Origin: JACKFE01 sp050248735
GTDB lineage: Bacteria > Nitrospirota > Nitrospiria > Nitrospirales > UBA8639
Direction: 5' to 3'
NCBI GenBank assembly: GCA_050248735.1
Contig: JBFWRU010000001.1
Span: forward strand, 62,001-126,000
Length of the DNA stretch: 64,000 bases
A program made the position numbers and the translations under genes. The notes under the pieces were generated by a model, which saw only the letters and a program-made list of their open reading frames with translations, did not search any database and was not told the DNA's origin. This document shows positions 42,349-51,364 of this stretch, one piece after another. Every line of letters begins with the position of its first letter. The first letter of the stretch is position 1.

Positions 42349-43545
42349 TTACCGTTGTTTTGCCAGCCATTTCAGTGGATCGATGGGGGTCGTGCCCTTT
42401 CGCAATTCAAAATATAAGGTATCTTCCTGGGCTAACCCCGTTTCTCCGGTCTCTCCTAATTGGTGCCCGGCTTTGACCCGGTCGTTTTCTTTGACCATTA
42501 ATTTCGATGCATGGGCATAGAGAGAATAGAATCCCGTGCCATGATCGACGATGACGACCAATCCGTAGCCTTTCAGCCAATCGGCATACACCACGGTTCC
42601 ATCCGAGATGGATTGAATCGGGGTGCCTTCCCTGGCTTGAATCTCAATACCCTTTTTATTGACAAAGGTATCGAACGTCGGATGTTTTTGCCTTCCAAAG
42701 TAGGATACCACTTTTCCTTCTGCTGGCCAGAGGAAGGATCCTAATGAGGGGATCTTGCCGGGGACCTGACGCATCCGAGCCTGAGCCAGCTGGAACCGTT
42801 GGTCCAATTCTTTCACTAGTTGATCCACCTCTTCCGCGGATCGTTGTAAATCCTCGAGTGTTCGTTCATGGAGGCTTTTTTCGCGAGAAAGACTCGTGAG
42901 GACCGTTCGCTTGGATCGTTTCAGTCCTGAGATGTCCTGGATACTTTTGTCGGTTTCTTTATGAAGGGCAAGCAAAGCTTCTCGTGCCTGAGTTTGTTGT
43001 TCGGTGAGAGTCTGGAGCTGATCAAGATTCTCCTGGAATTGCCGGACAAGTTGACCTTCCCGCTGAGCCACCCATGACACAAAATCCATCCGATTGGCCA
43101 TATCGGCAAAGGATTCTGCCGCAAATAATGATTGGAGATATCCTGAGCGGCCTTCGGTATATAACAGGCGAAGCCGGGCGGCAATGGAACTCCGAAGAGA
43201 CTCGATATCCTGGTCAATAGCCAGAATTTGATTGGTGAGACCGAGCAATTCTTCGTCCTTCTCCTTGATTTGTTGGTCGATCCGTTTGCGGTCTTTTTTC
43301 TTTTGGTACAGCTGGCGGTCCAGTTTTTCGATATTTTTTAACACTGAACCGTGTTGCTTCTCTACCTGTTGGGCCTGTTCCTGTGTTTTTTGGATTTCCT
43401 TGTTCAGTTGTTCCAACCGTTGACGTTCCTGAGAAATTTCCTCTTTCATCGGGTCAGGCTTAGCTGCCCAGACCTGTAAGGAAAAACACATGACGCCAAG
43501 GAGGCTGAGCCAGCTTGTCCAGAAAGACGGGGCGCCGGGTCTCAT
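42349..43545 (-). CDS. envC: EnvC-like murein hydrolase activator
   Basis: ATG 43545 overlaps the ftsX TAA (TAATG); a longer start at 43563 is less likely. A signal peptide (LSLLGVMCFSLQVWAA) is followed by long coiled coils (about 35-245). The C-terminal LytM/M23 domain has VSYFGRQKHPTFDTF, VVIVDHGTGFYSLYAHAS and GETGLAQEDTLYFELRKG. The final HxH of active M23 enzymes is replaced (YFEL), so, like EnvC, it is probably an activator of amidases and not an enzyme. It follows ftsEX, whose product recruits EnvC. Confidence 0.88.
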   Translation of the reverse strand: MRPGAPSFWTSWLSLLGVMCFSLQVWAAKPDPMKEEISQERQRLEQLNKEIQKTQEQAQQVEKQHGSVLKNIEKLDRQLYQKKKDRKRIDQQIKEKDEELLGLTNQILAIDQDIESLRSSIAARLRLLYTEGRSGYLQSLFAAESFADMANRMDFVSWVAQREGQLVRQFQENLDQLQTLTEQQTQAREALLALHKETDKSIQDISGLKRSKRTVLTSLSREKSLHERTLEDLQRSAEEVDQLVKELDQRFQLAQARMRQVPGKIPSLGSFLWPAEGKVVSYFGRQKHPTFDTFVNKKGIEIQAREGTPIQSISDGTVVYADWLKGYGLVVIVDHGTGFYSLYAHASKLMVKENDRVKAGHQLGETGETGLAQEDTLYFELRKGTTPIDPLKWLAKQR

Positions 43546-44441
43546 TATCGAACTTTCATCCATCCGAGCATGGTCGCCAATGTACCCATACAGCCAAGAA
43601 CAATTCCGCCTACCAGCAGAGTCAGGGAAAACGGAATGGGAAAAAATTCAAACGCCGAGGAGAATCCTCCGATTACACTCAGACTTTCGATCTTATGTCT
43701 GAAGACCTCAAAGCTACTGCGCAAAAACCCGATAGCCAGTCCGCCTCCCAGAGCGCCCAGCAACGCTCCTTCAATCAAATAGGGAATGCCGATGAACAGC
43801 CTGGTGGCTCCAATAAGCCGAAGGATCTCCATTTCCTCCTGTCTGGTATAAAAAGCCAATTGCACCGTATTGGCAATAATAGCCATGGAGGCGGTAGCCA
43901 GGATACCCCCTACGATGAGAGCCCCCCATTGGAGATAGGTCACAACCAGGGTCAACCGTTCGATCCAATCCCTATTATACCGGACGCGTTCGATATCTTG
44001 ATGATGTTGCAACCGATCCACGAGGTGGGCGGTGACATCGGTGGAGGGAGTCCTGGAATTCAAGGTCAGTATGAATGAAGCTGGAAAGGGGTTATCCGGA
44101 AGCCCTTCCAGGAGATGCATCTCGTTGGGAAATTGCTTTTTAAAATCGTCAAGCGCCTGTTGTTTAGATATGAAAGTCAGGGATTCCACCGTCTGGCTCG
44201 ACTTCAGAAATTGTCCCATTTCATCGAGTTTGGCAGGCTCCAAGCCGTCCTTGGGATAGACGATAACCTGAATGTTGTGTTGGATCCGGTCTAACAGATT
44301 ATTCACATTGTGATACAGCAAGAGAAACACACCAAAGCTGGTGAGGGTAAAGGCGGTGGTGAGGATCCCGATCAGGGTGCCGGTTCGGTGAGTGCGAATG
44401 CTGATGATCGCTTCCCGAATAAAATACCAGACCCGTCTCAT
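43545..44441 (-). CDS. ftsX: Cell-division permease-like protein FtsX
   Basis: ATG 44441 overlaps the ftsE stop (ATGA). The 298-residue protein has four membrane segments: one N-terminal (LIGILTTAFTLTSFGVFLLL) and three C-terminal. A periplasmic loop lies between about 60 and 165 (IQVIVYPKDGL). The C-terminal fold carries RQEEMEILRLIGATRLFIGIP-type coupling sequence. FtsEX controls peptidoglycan hydrolysis at the septum through EnvC. Confidence 0.93.
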   Translation of the reverse strand: MRRVWYFIREAIISIRTHRTGTLIGILTTAFTLTSFGVFLLLYHNVNNLLDRIQHNIQVIVYPKDGLEPAKLDEMGQFLKSSQTVESLTFISKQQALDDFKKQFPNEMHLLEGLPDNPFPASFILTLNSRTPSTDVTAHLVDRLQHHQDIERVRYNRDWIERLTLVVTYLQWGALIVGGILATASMAIIANTVQLAFYTRQEEMEILRLIGATRLFIGIPYLIEGALLGALGGGLAIGFLRSSFEVFRHKIESLSVIGGFSSAFEFFPIPFSLTLLVGGIVLGCMGTLATMLGWMKVR

Positions 44442-45106
44442 GTATACACTCCCTGGTCCACCATCAGATGCCCGCATTCCAACCGCAGAATCCTTCCGTT
44501 TATGCGCTCCACGACCTGTCTATTATGGGTGGCCATCAGAATGGTGGTTCCTTTGGCATTAATGCTCTTAAACAGGTCGGCAATTTCCATTGTCAGTTGG
44601 GGATCAAGGTTACCCGTTGGCTCGTCAGCCAACAAAATGATGGGACTATTGACGATGCCTCTGGCAATGCAGACCCGTTGCTGCTCGCCGGCAGAAAGAA
44701 CCGATGCGCGAGTGGTTTGTTTATGGTCCATGCCGACCGCTCGAAGGGCTTCGGTGACTTTTCTCCGTGACTCGAAAATCGATAATCCTCGAATAATCAG
44801 TGGCAACGCGACATTCTCAAAGACCGTTCGGTGAGGAAGCAGCTTGAAATCTTGAAGAACAAATCCCATTGTCCGGCGATGATAGGGAATATCGCTCCGG
44901 CGTAGCCGGGCGATATTTCGGTTTTGGACGAGGATTTGTCCGTCGTCCGGTGGTACGGAACCGAATATCAGTTTCAGGAGCGTGGTTTTTCCCGCGCCGC
45001 TGGGTCCCGTTAATAAAACACATTCCCCCTTTTCAATCCGAAGAGAGATATCGGTGAGGGCGACGCGGCCGTCAAAGTATTTGGTGACATGGAATAATTG
45101 GATCAT
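44438..45106 (-). CDS. ftsE: Cell-division ATP-binding protein FtsE
   Basis: ATG 45106 begins MIQLFHVTKYFDGRVALTDI; the longer frame upstream has no support. The 222-residue ABC ATPase has Walker A GPSGAGKTTLLKLI, signature LSAGEQQRVCIARGI, Walker B LLADEPTGNLDPQLT and switch His in MATHNR. It forms the FtsEX complex with the next gene. Confidence 0.94.
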   Translation of the reverse strand: MIQLFHVTKYFDGRVALTDISLRIEKGECVLLTGPSGAGKTTLLKLIFGSVPPDDGQILVQNRNIARLRRSDIPYHRRTMGFVLQDFKLLPHRTVFENVALPLIIRGLSIFESRRKVTEALRAVGMDHKQTTRASVLSAGEQQRVCIARGIVNSPIILLADEPTGNLDPQLTMEIADLFKSINAKGTTILMATHNRQVVERINGRILRLECGHLMVDQGVYT

Positions 45107-45261
45107 GCGGCCCGATCGAGCACGTGGACGGTCATGGCAGGAGTGAGGCAGCGCACAGGTGTATGAACGCCCCACATGTCTTCGATTGCTTATCCGCTGA
45201 CTAAGAAAATGAGGTCAATAATATCAACGTGTGGTCTGCCATAACGGTCTGTTCTGTTAAT

Positions 45262-45648
45262 TTACCATTGCCAGTCAGAGCTGGAAACCTCAAATGCATT
45301 TTCCAGGTGAGTTATTTGAGTGGAGCGGTTTTTCGAGCCGGAAACAAGGATCACGTCAAACCGGCAGGGAATGCCGGAAAGCTTGTGTTGTGCAAGGTAG
45401 GCAAGGGCTAATTTGATTAATTGTCGTTGTTTATGAGGTGTGACAGCATAGGGGGCACCGCCAAAGTGTTCCGTGCGCCGTCCCTTGACTTCGATAAAGA
45501 CCAGCGTGTGGTGATCTTGTGCCACCAGGTCCAACTCACCATGTCCGATCTGAAGATTTCGTCCCAATATACGATAACCCTTTTGGCGAAGCCAGTTTTC
45601 GGCCAACGCCTCCGCGGAACGCCCGAAGTCTTTGGAAGAAGAGTTCAC
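45262..45648 (-). CDS. yraN: YraN family (UPF0102) nuclease-like protein
   Basis: The 128-residue protein has a restriction-endonuclease-like core: GRSAEALAENWLRQKGY, then GELDLVAQD and VFIEVKGR, the D-ExK catalytic pattern. The exact function in cells is not settled. It overlaps rnhB by four bases, a conserved gene pair. Confidence 0.9.
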   Translation of the reverse strand: MNSSSKDFGRSAEALAENWLRQKGYRILGRNLQIGHGELDLVAQDHHTLVFIEVKGRRTEHFGGAPYAVTPHKQRQLIKLALAYLAQHKLSGIPCRFDVILVSGSKNRSTQITHLENAFEVSSSDWQW

Positions 45649-46268
45649 GGGGCCTGAACGGGGATAGTGCAGGCCTGAACCGGCTTAAAACTATAGCGGT
45701 GGGCTGGGCAGGGGCCGAATCGCCTGAGGAACTCAAGGTGGGTGGGAGTCGGATAGCCTTTATGAATGTGGAATTGATAGTCTGGAAAACGATCATGGTA
45801 GCTTTCCATCAACCGGTCACGAAAGACTTTTGCCAGGATGGAAGCAGCGGCAATGGAGAAGGAAAGGGCATCCCCTTTGATGACCGGTCGTTGGGGTATT
45901 GACACTCCTGGTAGGTGTAGGGCATCCAACAGAAGGCAGTCCGGTAACGTTTGAAGCCCTGCCAGGGCTCTGCGGCCTGCCAGGCGGGTCGCTTCCAGGA
46001 TATTGAGGGTATCAATTTCTTGTTCCGAAGATTGGCCGATCGCCCAATCAAGGGCATGGTGGGTGATGAGATCGAAAAGTCTCTGTCTTTGTAGTGCGGT
46101 TAAGGCCTTTGAATCATCCAAGTCATCGGGACCGTACCGGCGCGGAAGAATGACTACGGCAGCCACCACCGGACCAGCCAACGGCCCACGGCCAGCTTCG
46201 TCCAGGCCTGCAATTCGTCGAAATCTACAGGCCCGGGCGGCTTCTTCAAAAAAGTGTGTGGGGCCCAC
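45645..46268 (-). CDS. rnhB: Ribonuclease HII
   Basis: The 207-residue enzyme removes RNA from RNA-DNA hybrids. The catalytic motif GLDEAGRGPLAGPVVAAVV carries Asp23/Glu24; LLDALHLPG provides the next Asp, and the end SILAKVFRDRLMESYHDRFP the last. It lies 55 bases after rplS and is part of the rpsP-rimM-trmD-rplS-rnhB-yraN run. Confidence 0.95.
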   Translation of the reverse strand: MGPTHFFEEAARACRFRRIAGLDEAGRGPLAGPVVAAVVILPRRYGPDDLDDSKALTALQRQRLFDLITHHALDWAIGQSSEQEIDTLNILEATRLAGRRALAGLQTLPDCLLLDALHLPGVSIPQRPVIKGDALSFSIAAASILAKVFRDRLMESYHDRFPDYQFHIHKGYPTPTHLEFLRRFGPCPAHRYSFKPVQACTIPVQAP

Positions 46269-46323
46269 GTCCCTCCATGTTTAATGGGAGGCGTTGGTGG
46301 ATAAGATCACCAATTTCTGGAAG

Positions 46324-46779
46324 TTATTCCGGAGTTTCCGTCGTACCCGGCTCTTCGGAGACGGGCTCTTCTTTCTTCGCGGCGGCGGCTTTTGGAGTTC
46401 GGGAGAAATCCCGCTCGGCAATTTTTGCCGCTTTACCTTTTTTATCCCGAAGATAATAGAGCTTGGCGCGACGGACTTTGCCTTTTTTCATCACTTCAAT
46501 GCCGGCGACATTAGGCGAATGCAGGGGATAAATCCGCTCAACACCCACCCCGAATGAAATTTTTCGGACGGTAAAGTTTTCGGCGCCCTTCCGGCCCCTG
46601 CGAGCAATGACCACTCCTTCGAAGACCTGGATCCGCTCTTTTTCCTCTTCCTTATCCTTCTTTTTAGTGGTGGCTTTGGTTTCCACCACACGGACCCTCA
46701 CACGGACCGTATCGCCGATTTCAAAAGCCGGGTGTGATGCCTGGCCTAATGAGAGTTCGAGTCGTTGCAACTGATTCAT
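46324..46779 (-). CDS. rplS: Ribosomal protein L19, with extension
   Basis: ATG 46779 overlaps the trmD stop. The core is typical: FEIGDTVRVRVRV, IQVFEGVVIARRG, FTVRKISFGVGVERIYPLHS and KKGKVRRAKLYYLRDKKGKA. At 151 residues it is longer than the usual 115-130. A charged insert (TKKKDKEEEKER) interrupts the loop after strand 2, and an Ala/Glu/Pro-rich tail of about 35 residues follows the normal end. Confidence 0.94.
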   Translation of the reverse strand: MNQLQRLELSLGQASHPAFEIGDTVRVRVRVVETKATTKKKDKEEEKERIQVFEGVVIARRGRKGAENFTVRKISFGVGVERIYPLHSPNVAGIEVMKKGKVRRAKLYYLRDKKGKAAKIAERDFSRTPKAAAAKKEEPVSEEPGTTETPE

Positions 46780-47561
46780 GACGGCACTCCTTCCTTTCTG
46801 GGCTTCGGCGAGGCAGAGCATCCCGAAGCATATTCTCGTGTAATTTCTTCTAACAATTGTTGATCTTTTCTTTCCATGGTTTCCGGTTGCAGTAAATCCG
46901 GTCGTTTGAGCAACGTGTTGCGTATCGATTCTTTTCGTCGCCAACGATGTACCGCCTCATGGTTGCCTGAAACCAGGACATCAGGCACGGCGTGCCCGCG
47001 CAATTCAAATGGGCGGGTATAATGGGGAAAGTCCAGCAACGACTCCACAAAGGATTCCTTTTCGGCAGAATGAGGGTCTCCCAGGACTCCGGGGATCAGG
47101 CGCATGGCCGCATCCATCATCACGAGAGCTGGTAATTCTCCACCGGTCACCACATAATCCCCTATGGAAATTTCCTCCACAGAGATCCCGGTGCGAATGC
47201 GTTCGTCAATGCCTTCGTAATGGCCACAGATGAATACGAGGGGACGCGATTCCCGGCTGAATTCCTGCGCTAATCCCTGGGAAAAACGAATGCCTTGTGG
47301 GGAAGGCATAATGACACGCAGATTGCCTTGTTTCGCCATGAGAAACTCGATCGCCTGAAAAATGGGTTCCGCCTTCATCACCATTCCGCCACCGCCACCA
47401 TAGGGGGTATCATCAGCGGTTCGATGGGGATCATCCGTAAAGTCCCGAAGATTATGGACGCCAAGGGTAAGCAAGCCCTTATCCTGGGCCCGCTTCATGA
47501 TGCTCTGAGCGGCCGTCGATTGAATGATCTCGGGAAATAAGGTCAGAACTTCACAGCGCAT
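46776..47561 (-). CDS. trmD: tRNA (guanine-N1)-methyltransferase
   Basis: ATG 47561 begins MRCEVLTLFPEII, the normal N-terminus. The 261-residue SPOUT enzyme makes m1G37. The knotted SAM site is seen in LVFICGHYEGIDERI and EISIGDYVVTGGELPALVM. DDTPYGGGGGMVMK and LDFPHYTRP complete the pattern. Its start overlaps the rimM stop by 11 bases. Confidence 0.96.
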   Translation of the reverse strand: MRCEVLTLFPEIIQSTAAQSIMKRAQDKGLLTLGVHNLRDFTDDPHRTADDTPYGGGGGMVMKAEPIFQAIEFLMAKQGNLRVIMPSPQGIRFSQGLAQEFSRESRPLVFICGHYEGIDERIRTGISVEEISIGDYVVTGGELPALVMMDAAMRLIPGVLGDPHSAEKESFVESLLDFPHYTRPFELRGHAVPDVLVSGNHEAVHRWRRKESIRNTLLKRPDLLQPETMERKDQQLLEEITREYASGCSASPKPRKEGVPS

Positions 47562-48063
47562 TAGACTGATCCCATAGTTCGTTGGAGGCAAGGCGTAACC
47601 GGTTTTTGGCGATATCGATAGATTCAATCATTTCTTTCCTGGCCGGCAACAACCATTCCTGACCATCATGCTTAATAACAAAGACTTGCTGGTGTGGAAA
47701 GTCCAAAACATCTTCGACCGTGCCGACCGTTTGTCCCTGCTGATCTTCCACTTGTAGCCCCATCAACTCAAATTGATAAAACGTGTCAGGTGCACGCGGC
47801 AAGTCCGGCTGTTCCGGAATTTGAATCAAAGCTCCACGGAATCCTGATGCGGTTTCCGGAGTGGAAAATGCCGAAAGCCCAAGAATATAGCCTTCTCCTA
47901 TTTGCCGGACCGATTGCACTTTCGTGACCACCTGGTCCCCGTTGGTACAGAGCAAGGTTACCGACTCCAACCCTTCAAAGCGGTCAGGCACATCACTCAG
48001 GCATTCCACTCGAACCTGCCCGCGGACCCCAAAGGGTTTCAGAATTTTCCCAATTGTCACCAT
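47551..48063 (-). CDS. rimM: Ribosome maturation factor RimM
   Basis: ATG 48063 has GAGGGGG five bases upstream; a GTG two codons earlier is possible. The 170-residue protein has the RimM barrel (TIGKILKPFGVRGQVRVEC) and the C-terminal PRC-barrel (GTVEDVLDFPHQQVFVI, LLPARKEMIESID). It helps 30S maturation and binds S19. It lies between rpsP and trmD in the standard order. Confidence 0.95.
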   Translation of the reverse strand: MVTIGKILKPFGVRGQVRVECLSDVPDRFEGLESVTLLCTNGDQVVTKVQSVRQIGEGYILGLSAFSTPETASGFRGALIQIPEQPDLPRAPDTFYQFELMGLQVEDQQGQTVGTVEDVLDFPHQQVFVIKHDGQEWLLPARKEMIESIDIAKNRLRLASNELWDQSNAL

Positions 48064-48142
48064 AGGCACCCCCTCACCGTTACCGTTCGATTTTGCGGTG
48101 TCAGGCGGGGCTAAAAGGCGTGAAAAAATCTGAAAACGACAA

Positions 48143-48412
48143 TCAACCGGCTTTGGACTCTTGTAGCGCTTTGTAAATCCCCGTTTTTCTCAGTAAGGAC
48201 CTGACGGTATCGGTGGGTTGTGCACCCTTTTTCAACCAATCCAGGACACGATCTTCCTTAAACGAGGCCTTATCGGATTCCTTCAAGGGGTCGTAGGTGC
48301 CAATTACCTCCAGAAAACGACCATCGCGCGGCATCCGGGAATCGGTTGCCACGACACGATAAAATGGCCGCTTGTGCCGGCCCATTCTTGTCAAACGTAA
48401 ATGTACAGCCAC
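48143..48412 (-). CDS. rpsP: Ribosomal protein S16
   Basis: The 89-residue protein has the S16 pattern: VHLRLTRMGRHKRPFYRVV, DSRMPRDGRFLEVIGTYDPL and DWLKKGAQPTDTVRSLLRKTG. It belongs to the ffh-rpsP-rimM-trmD-rplS operon; the gap to ffh is 58 bases. Confidence 0.97.
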   Translation of the reverse strand: MAVHLRLTRMGRHKRPFYRVVATDSRMPRDGRFLEVIGTYDPLKESDKASFKEDRVLDWLKKGAQPTDTVRSLLRKTGIYKALQESKAG

Positions 48413-48470
48413 GTTAACTCTCCTCTCCTATAGAACTGCAAATGTGATGACTGACGGAGGGGAAGTTCTC

Positions 48471-49856
48471 TCACCGCATATGAATGGCGCGAATGAGCTT
48501 CCGTCGTTTTTTGCCTTTCCCCATACCCAATTGTCCGCCTGCCATCGATTTCATCATCCGACGGGCATCCAAAAACTGTTTGATGAGACGATTGATTTCA
48601 GGGACGGTCGTGCCGCTCCCCTTGGCAATCCGTTTCTTTCTGTTTCCATTGAGCATCGTATGGTCCCGGCGTTCCTTGCGGGTCATGGAATCAATGATAG
48701 CCACCACCCGTTTGATCTCTTTATCCGGAACGACCGCCTCTCCACCGGAGGCGGCACCCATCATATTTTTGATCTTCTGTCCCCCCGGCAACATATCGAT
48801 GATCTGATCGAATGATCCGAGTTTATTGATTTGCTGGATTTGCTCACGAAAATCTTCAAGAGTCAGGGTATTACTGGAAACTTTTTTTTGCAATGCCTGA
48901 GCTTGTTCCTGGGTAAAGCTTTCCTGGGCTTTTTCGATGAGGGTCAGCACATCACCCATTCCCAGAATTCTGGAAGCCATCCGGTCAGGATAAAAGGCTT
49001 CCAGCGCATCCAGTTTTTCACCCACCCCCAAAAACTTAATCGGCTTTCCAGTGGCGGCGCGAATGGAAAGGACCGCTCCGCCACGGGCATCCCCTTCTAC
49101 CTTGGTCAGAATCACCCCGGTCAGGCCGAGTGCCTGGTTAAACCGCTCGGCCACGGACACCGCCTCTTGGCCGGTCATGGCATCAGCTACCAATAAAACC
49201 TCTTGTGGGGTCACGCCGGTTTGAATGTCAACCAGCTCCTGCATCAACTCTTCATCGATATGCAAGCGTCCCCCGGTATCTAGGATGACAACTTCATAGC
49301 CATGTTCCCGGCCTCGCGCAACGCCATCCCGGCAGGTCTGAACCGCCTGGGCTCCGGGTTGCCCTTCATTGGTGCCGCGATGCACCAGGACATCCAAGTC
49401 GGCACCCAAGGCGGACAACTGATCTCCTGCGGCAGGGCGTCGAGGGTCGGCGGCGACCAGCAGGACTCGTTTGCCTTCCGATTTGAAATAGTTGGCCAGT
49501 TTGCCGGTGGTGGTGGTCTTTCCCGAGCCCTGCAGGCCAACCATCATGATTACCGTTGGCGGCTGAGGGGAAAGGTGGAGGGCGCTTTGTTCATGCCCCA
49601 GGAGGTCGCGAAGTTCCTCCCAAACGACTTTGACCACCTGATGAGCCGGGGTTAAACTTTTCAGAACTTCCTGGCCTACGGCTTTTACCCGAACTTTCTC
49701 AATGAAATCCTTAACAATTTTGAAATTGACATCGGCCTCAAGCAGTGCAAGTCGCACCTCTTTTAAGGCGTCCGTTATATTTTGTTCAGTTAAAACGGCT
49801 TGACCGCGTAACTGCTTGAAAACGTTTTCGATTTTTTCTGTAAGTGCGCTGAACAT
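48471..49856 (-). CDS. ffh: Signal recognition particle protein Ffh
   Basis: ATG 49856 starts MFSALTEKIENVFKQL, the usual N-terminus; the frame upstream is not coding. The 461-residue GTPase has the NG domain (GLQGSGKTTTTGKLANYF, ILDTGGRLHIDEELM, TKVEGDARGG) and a Met-rich M domain from about 330 that ends RRMMKSMAGGQLGMGKGKKR. With 4.5S RNA it brings membrane proteins to FtsY. A good promoter lies upstream. Confidence 0.96.
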   Translation of the reverse strand: MFSALTEKIENVFKQLRGQAVLTEQNITDALKEVRLALLEADVNFKIVKDFIEKVRVKAVGQEVLKSLTPAHQVVKVVWEELRDLLGHEQSALHLSPQPPTVIMMVGLQGSGKTTTTGKLANYFKSEGKRVLLVAADPRRPAAGDQLSALGADLDVLVHRGTNEGQPGAQAVQTCRDGVARGREHGYEVVILDTGGRLHIDEELMQELVDIQTGVTPQEVLLVADAMTGQEAVSVAERFNQALGLTGVILTKVEGDARGGAVLSIRAATGKPIKFLGVGEKLDALEAFYPDRMASRILGMGDVLTLIEKAQESFTQEQAQALQKKVSSNTLTLEDFREQIQQINKLGSFDQIIDMLPGGQKIKNMMGAASGGEAVVPDKEIKRVVAIIDSMTRKERRDHTMLNGNRKKRIAKGSGTTVPEINRLIKQFLDARRMMKSMAGGQLGMGKGKKRRKLIRAIHMR

Positions 49857-49900
49857 ACAAAACCCCAAAATACCAAAAAGGTATTGTAAACAAACTTGAG

Positions 49901-49930
49901 ACAATAGGGAACAGGTTGATGGACTGTCAA
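49901..49930 (-). promoter_or_regulatory. Predicted promoter of the ffh-rpsP operon
   Basis: On the minus strand a perfect TTGACA (49930-49925) and TATTGT (49906-49901) are 18 bases apart. An ATACC/GGTAT inverted repeat (about 49870-49884) lies in the short leader before ffh. Confidence 0.5.
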
Positions 49931-50459
49931 GTAAAAAATAATAGGGCTGAGACGGATGGAATAAGAGAAAATCCTTTCACAAAACAAGGACTTGGTTGGT
50001 TGTGCGAACTAAAATGGGTTCGGCATTTCGGGAAGTATCTCGAATGGGGCTATTTTTCATTCATTCCGTAGAAGCTGTGGGTTTCAAGATGTTGCCCACC
50101 CAAAAGTTCGGCTTTGGGAAATGGTGGCCCAAAACGGCGAGTCATGTTAAGCCTTCTCCTAATTTGGGTTAACGTCCTGCTCGTAATCTGGAAAATGAAA
50201 AATATTTCATAGGACCTTCATGAGGCGTTCATCTGGAGAGAGTAGGTTCTGAGTAACAGTACCATCTATCAACTATTTTGCCAGCCAAGAAAGATATTAG
50301 AGAGGCAATGAAATCATTTGTCGGAATGCTTGATACATCCTGATCGAAAGTCCACAGGGGCAAGTATGGTCTTATCTTATTCACCGGAATCAGCAGATAA
50401 CGGTTACCTAGGTATATGTCACAAAAGGCTTAGGCTGTTTGATGCTGAAGAGATGAAGG
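49931..50459. other. Gene-free stretch between ffh and a broken gene
   Basis: About 530 bases without a convincing gene. A 70-codon frame at 50318-50530 lacks a binding site and overlaps the start of the broken gene that follows. No tRNA or terminator hairpin was seen. Confidence 0.45.
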
Positions 50460-50958
50460 ATGGAAAAAGAATTACGGGTGGTCAAAGGGGGACTTGGGTT
50501 GGTCATTGTAGGACTAATGTTTGGGGGTAGGCATGGGGATCTTGTTTGGGGTCAATGAAGATGTATTTAAGGATTTTGTGGCCCAAGGGATTGCAGCCAA
50601 CTCGGAGGTGCACGATGCCAAAAGTCCTGACAAAATTTGGCGGTATGCCCAACGAGCTCATTTCCATTCAACCGGCATTGCGGCCTTTTCGCTGGGTTTA
50701 ATATTTTTGGCGATGGTTTCCTCACTTAAACCCTCCTATAAGAAGATGTCTGCCATCTTTCTTGGACTGGGCAGCTTGTATCCATTGTCCTGGTTCAGCA
50801 TGTTTTTTCTTGCCCCCTCCATTGGGTGAGGAGCCGCACATGCGCATATTCTGACGGAGTTGTTCGCCTTTACCGGCGTTGGGGGAATTTTACTGGGCAC
50901 CTTTCTGATCTGTGCCAATGTCTTTATGGGACTGTTTGGAGAAGACCGCCGGGTATAA
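50460..50958 (+). pseudogene. Small membrane protein gene, frameshifted and with in-frame TGA
   Basis: ATG 50460 starts MEKELRVVKGGLGLVIVGLM. Near 50529-50532 one extra base shifts the frame. The protein continues in another frame (GILFGVNEDVFKDFVAQGIA, then YAQRAHFHSTGIAAFSLG). It meets an in-frame TGA at 50827-50829, and the same frame goes on (GAAHAHILTELFAFTGVGG) to TAA 50958. Repaired, it would be a protein of about 165 residues with four membrane segments. Two independent lesions suggest decay and not a single sequencing error. The family is not named. Confidence 0.7.
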
Positions 50959-51364
50959 CGGGCGGATCGGATTTATGCAATGCCGAAGAATAATCAAGAA
51001 ACGACTTTGATGTTTCAATAACGGGTTTTCAAAAGTCCCTTTATTCATCATGAGCCAATATTGCCAATCACCCTATGGGGGACTTATGACCTGGTTATGA
51101 AAAAATCTCCCGTGTAGGTTCAACCAGACCAAAAGGATTGAAGCCTGATTGCCCTGAAAAATCCCAATCTAAGCCCGTGTTCACTCTTATATATGCTACG
51201 AAAGGGAAAACTGAGAGAATTCATTCTCTTATACTGTGTTGGCCTCTCTAGGTCTGTCTCTGTATCATGGAGGAGGTTGACTCTGTTATTTTTACAGAGC
51301 TGTTCTGAAGATCCGTGCCTTACCCTCTCCTTTCCGTTTCTTAAATTGGAAAACTGATTTCATT
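50959..51364. other. Upstream region of the DUF748 gene
   Basis: A gap of about 400 bases without genes. It contains a 16-base near-palindrome, AGAGAAT-TC-ATTCTCT (51214-51229), immediately followed by TATACT (51230-51235), which looks like a -10 box. No good -35 is found at the right distance, which would fit a promoter that depends on a regulator bound at the palindrome. Confidence 0.35.
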
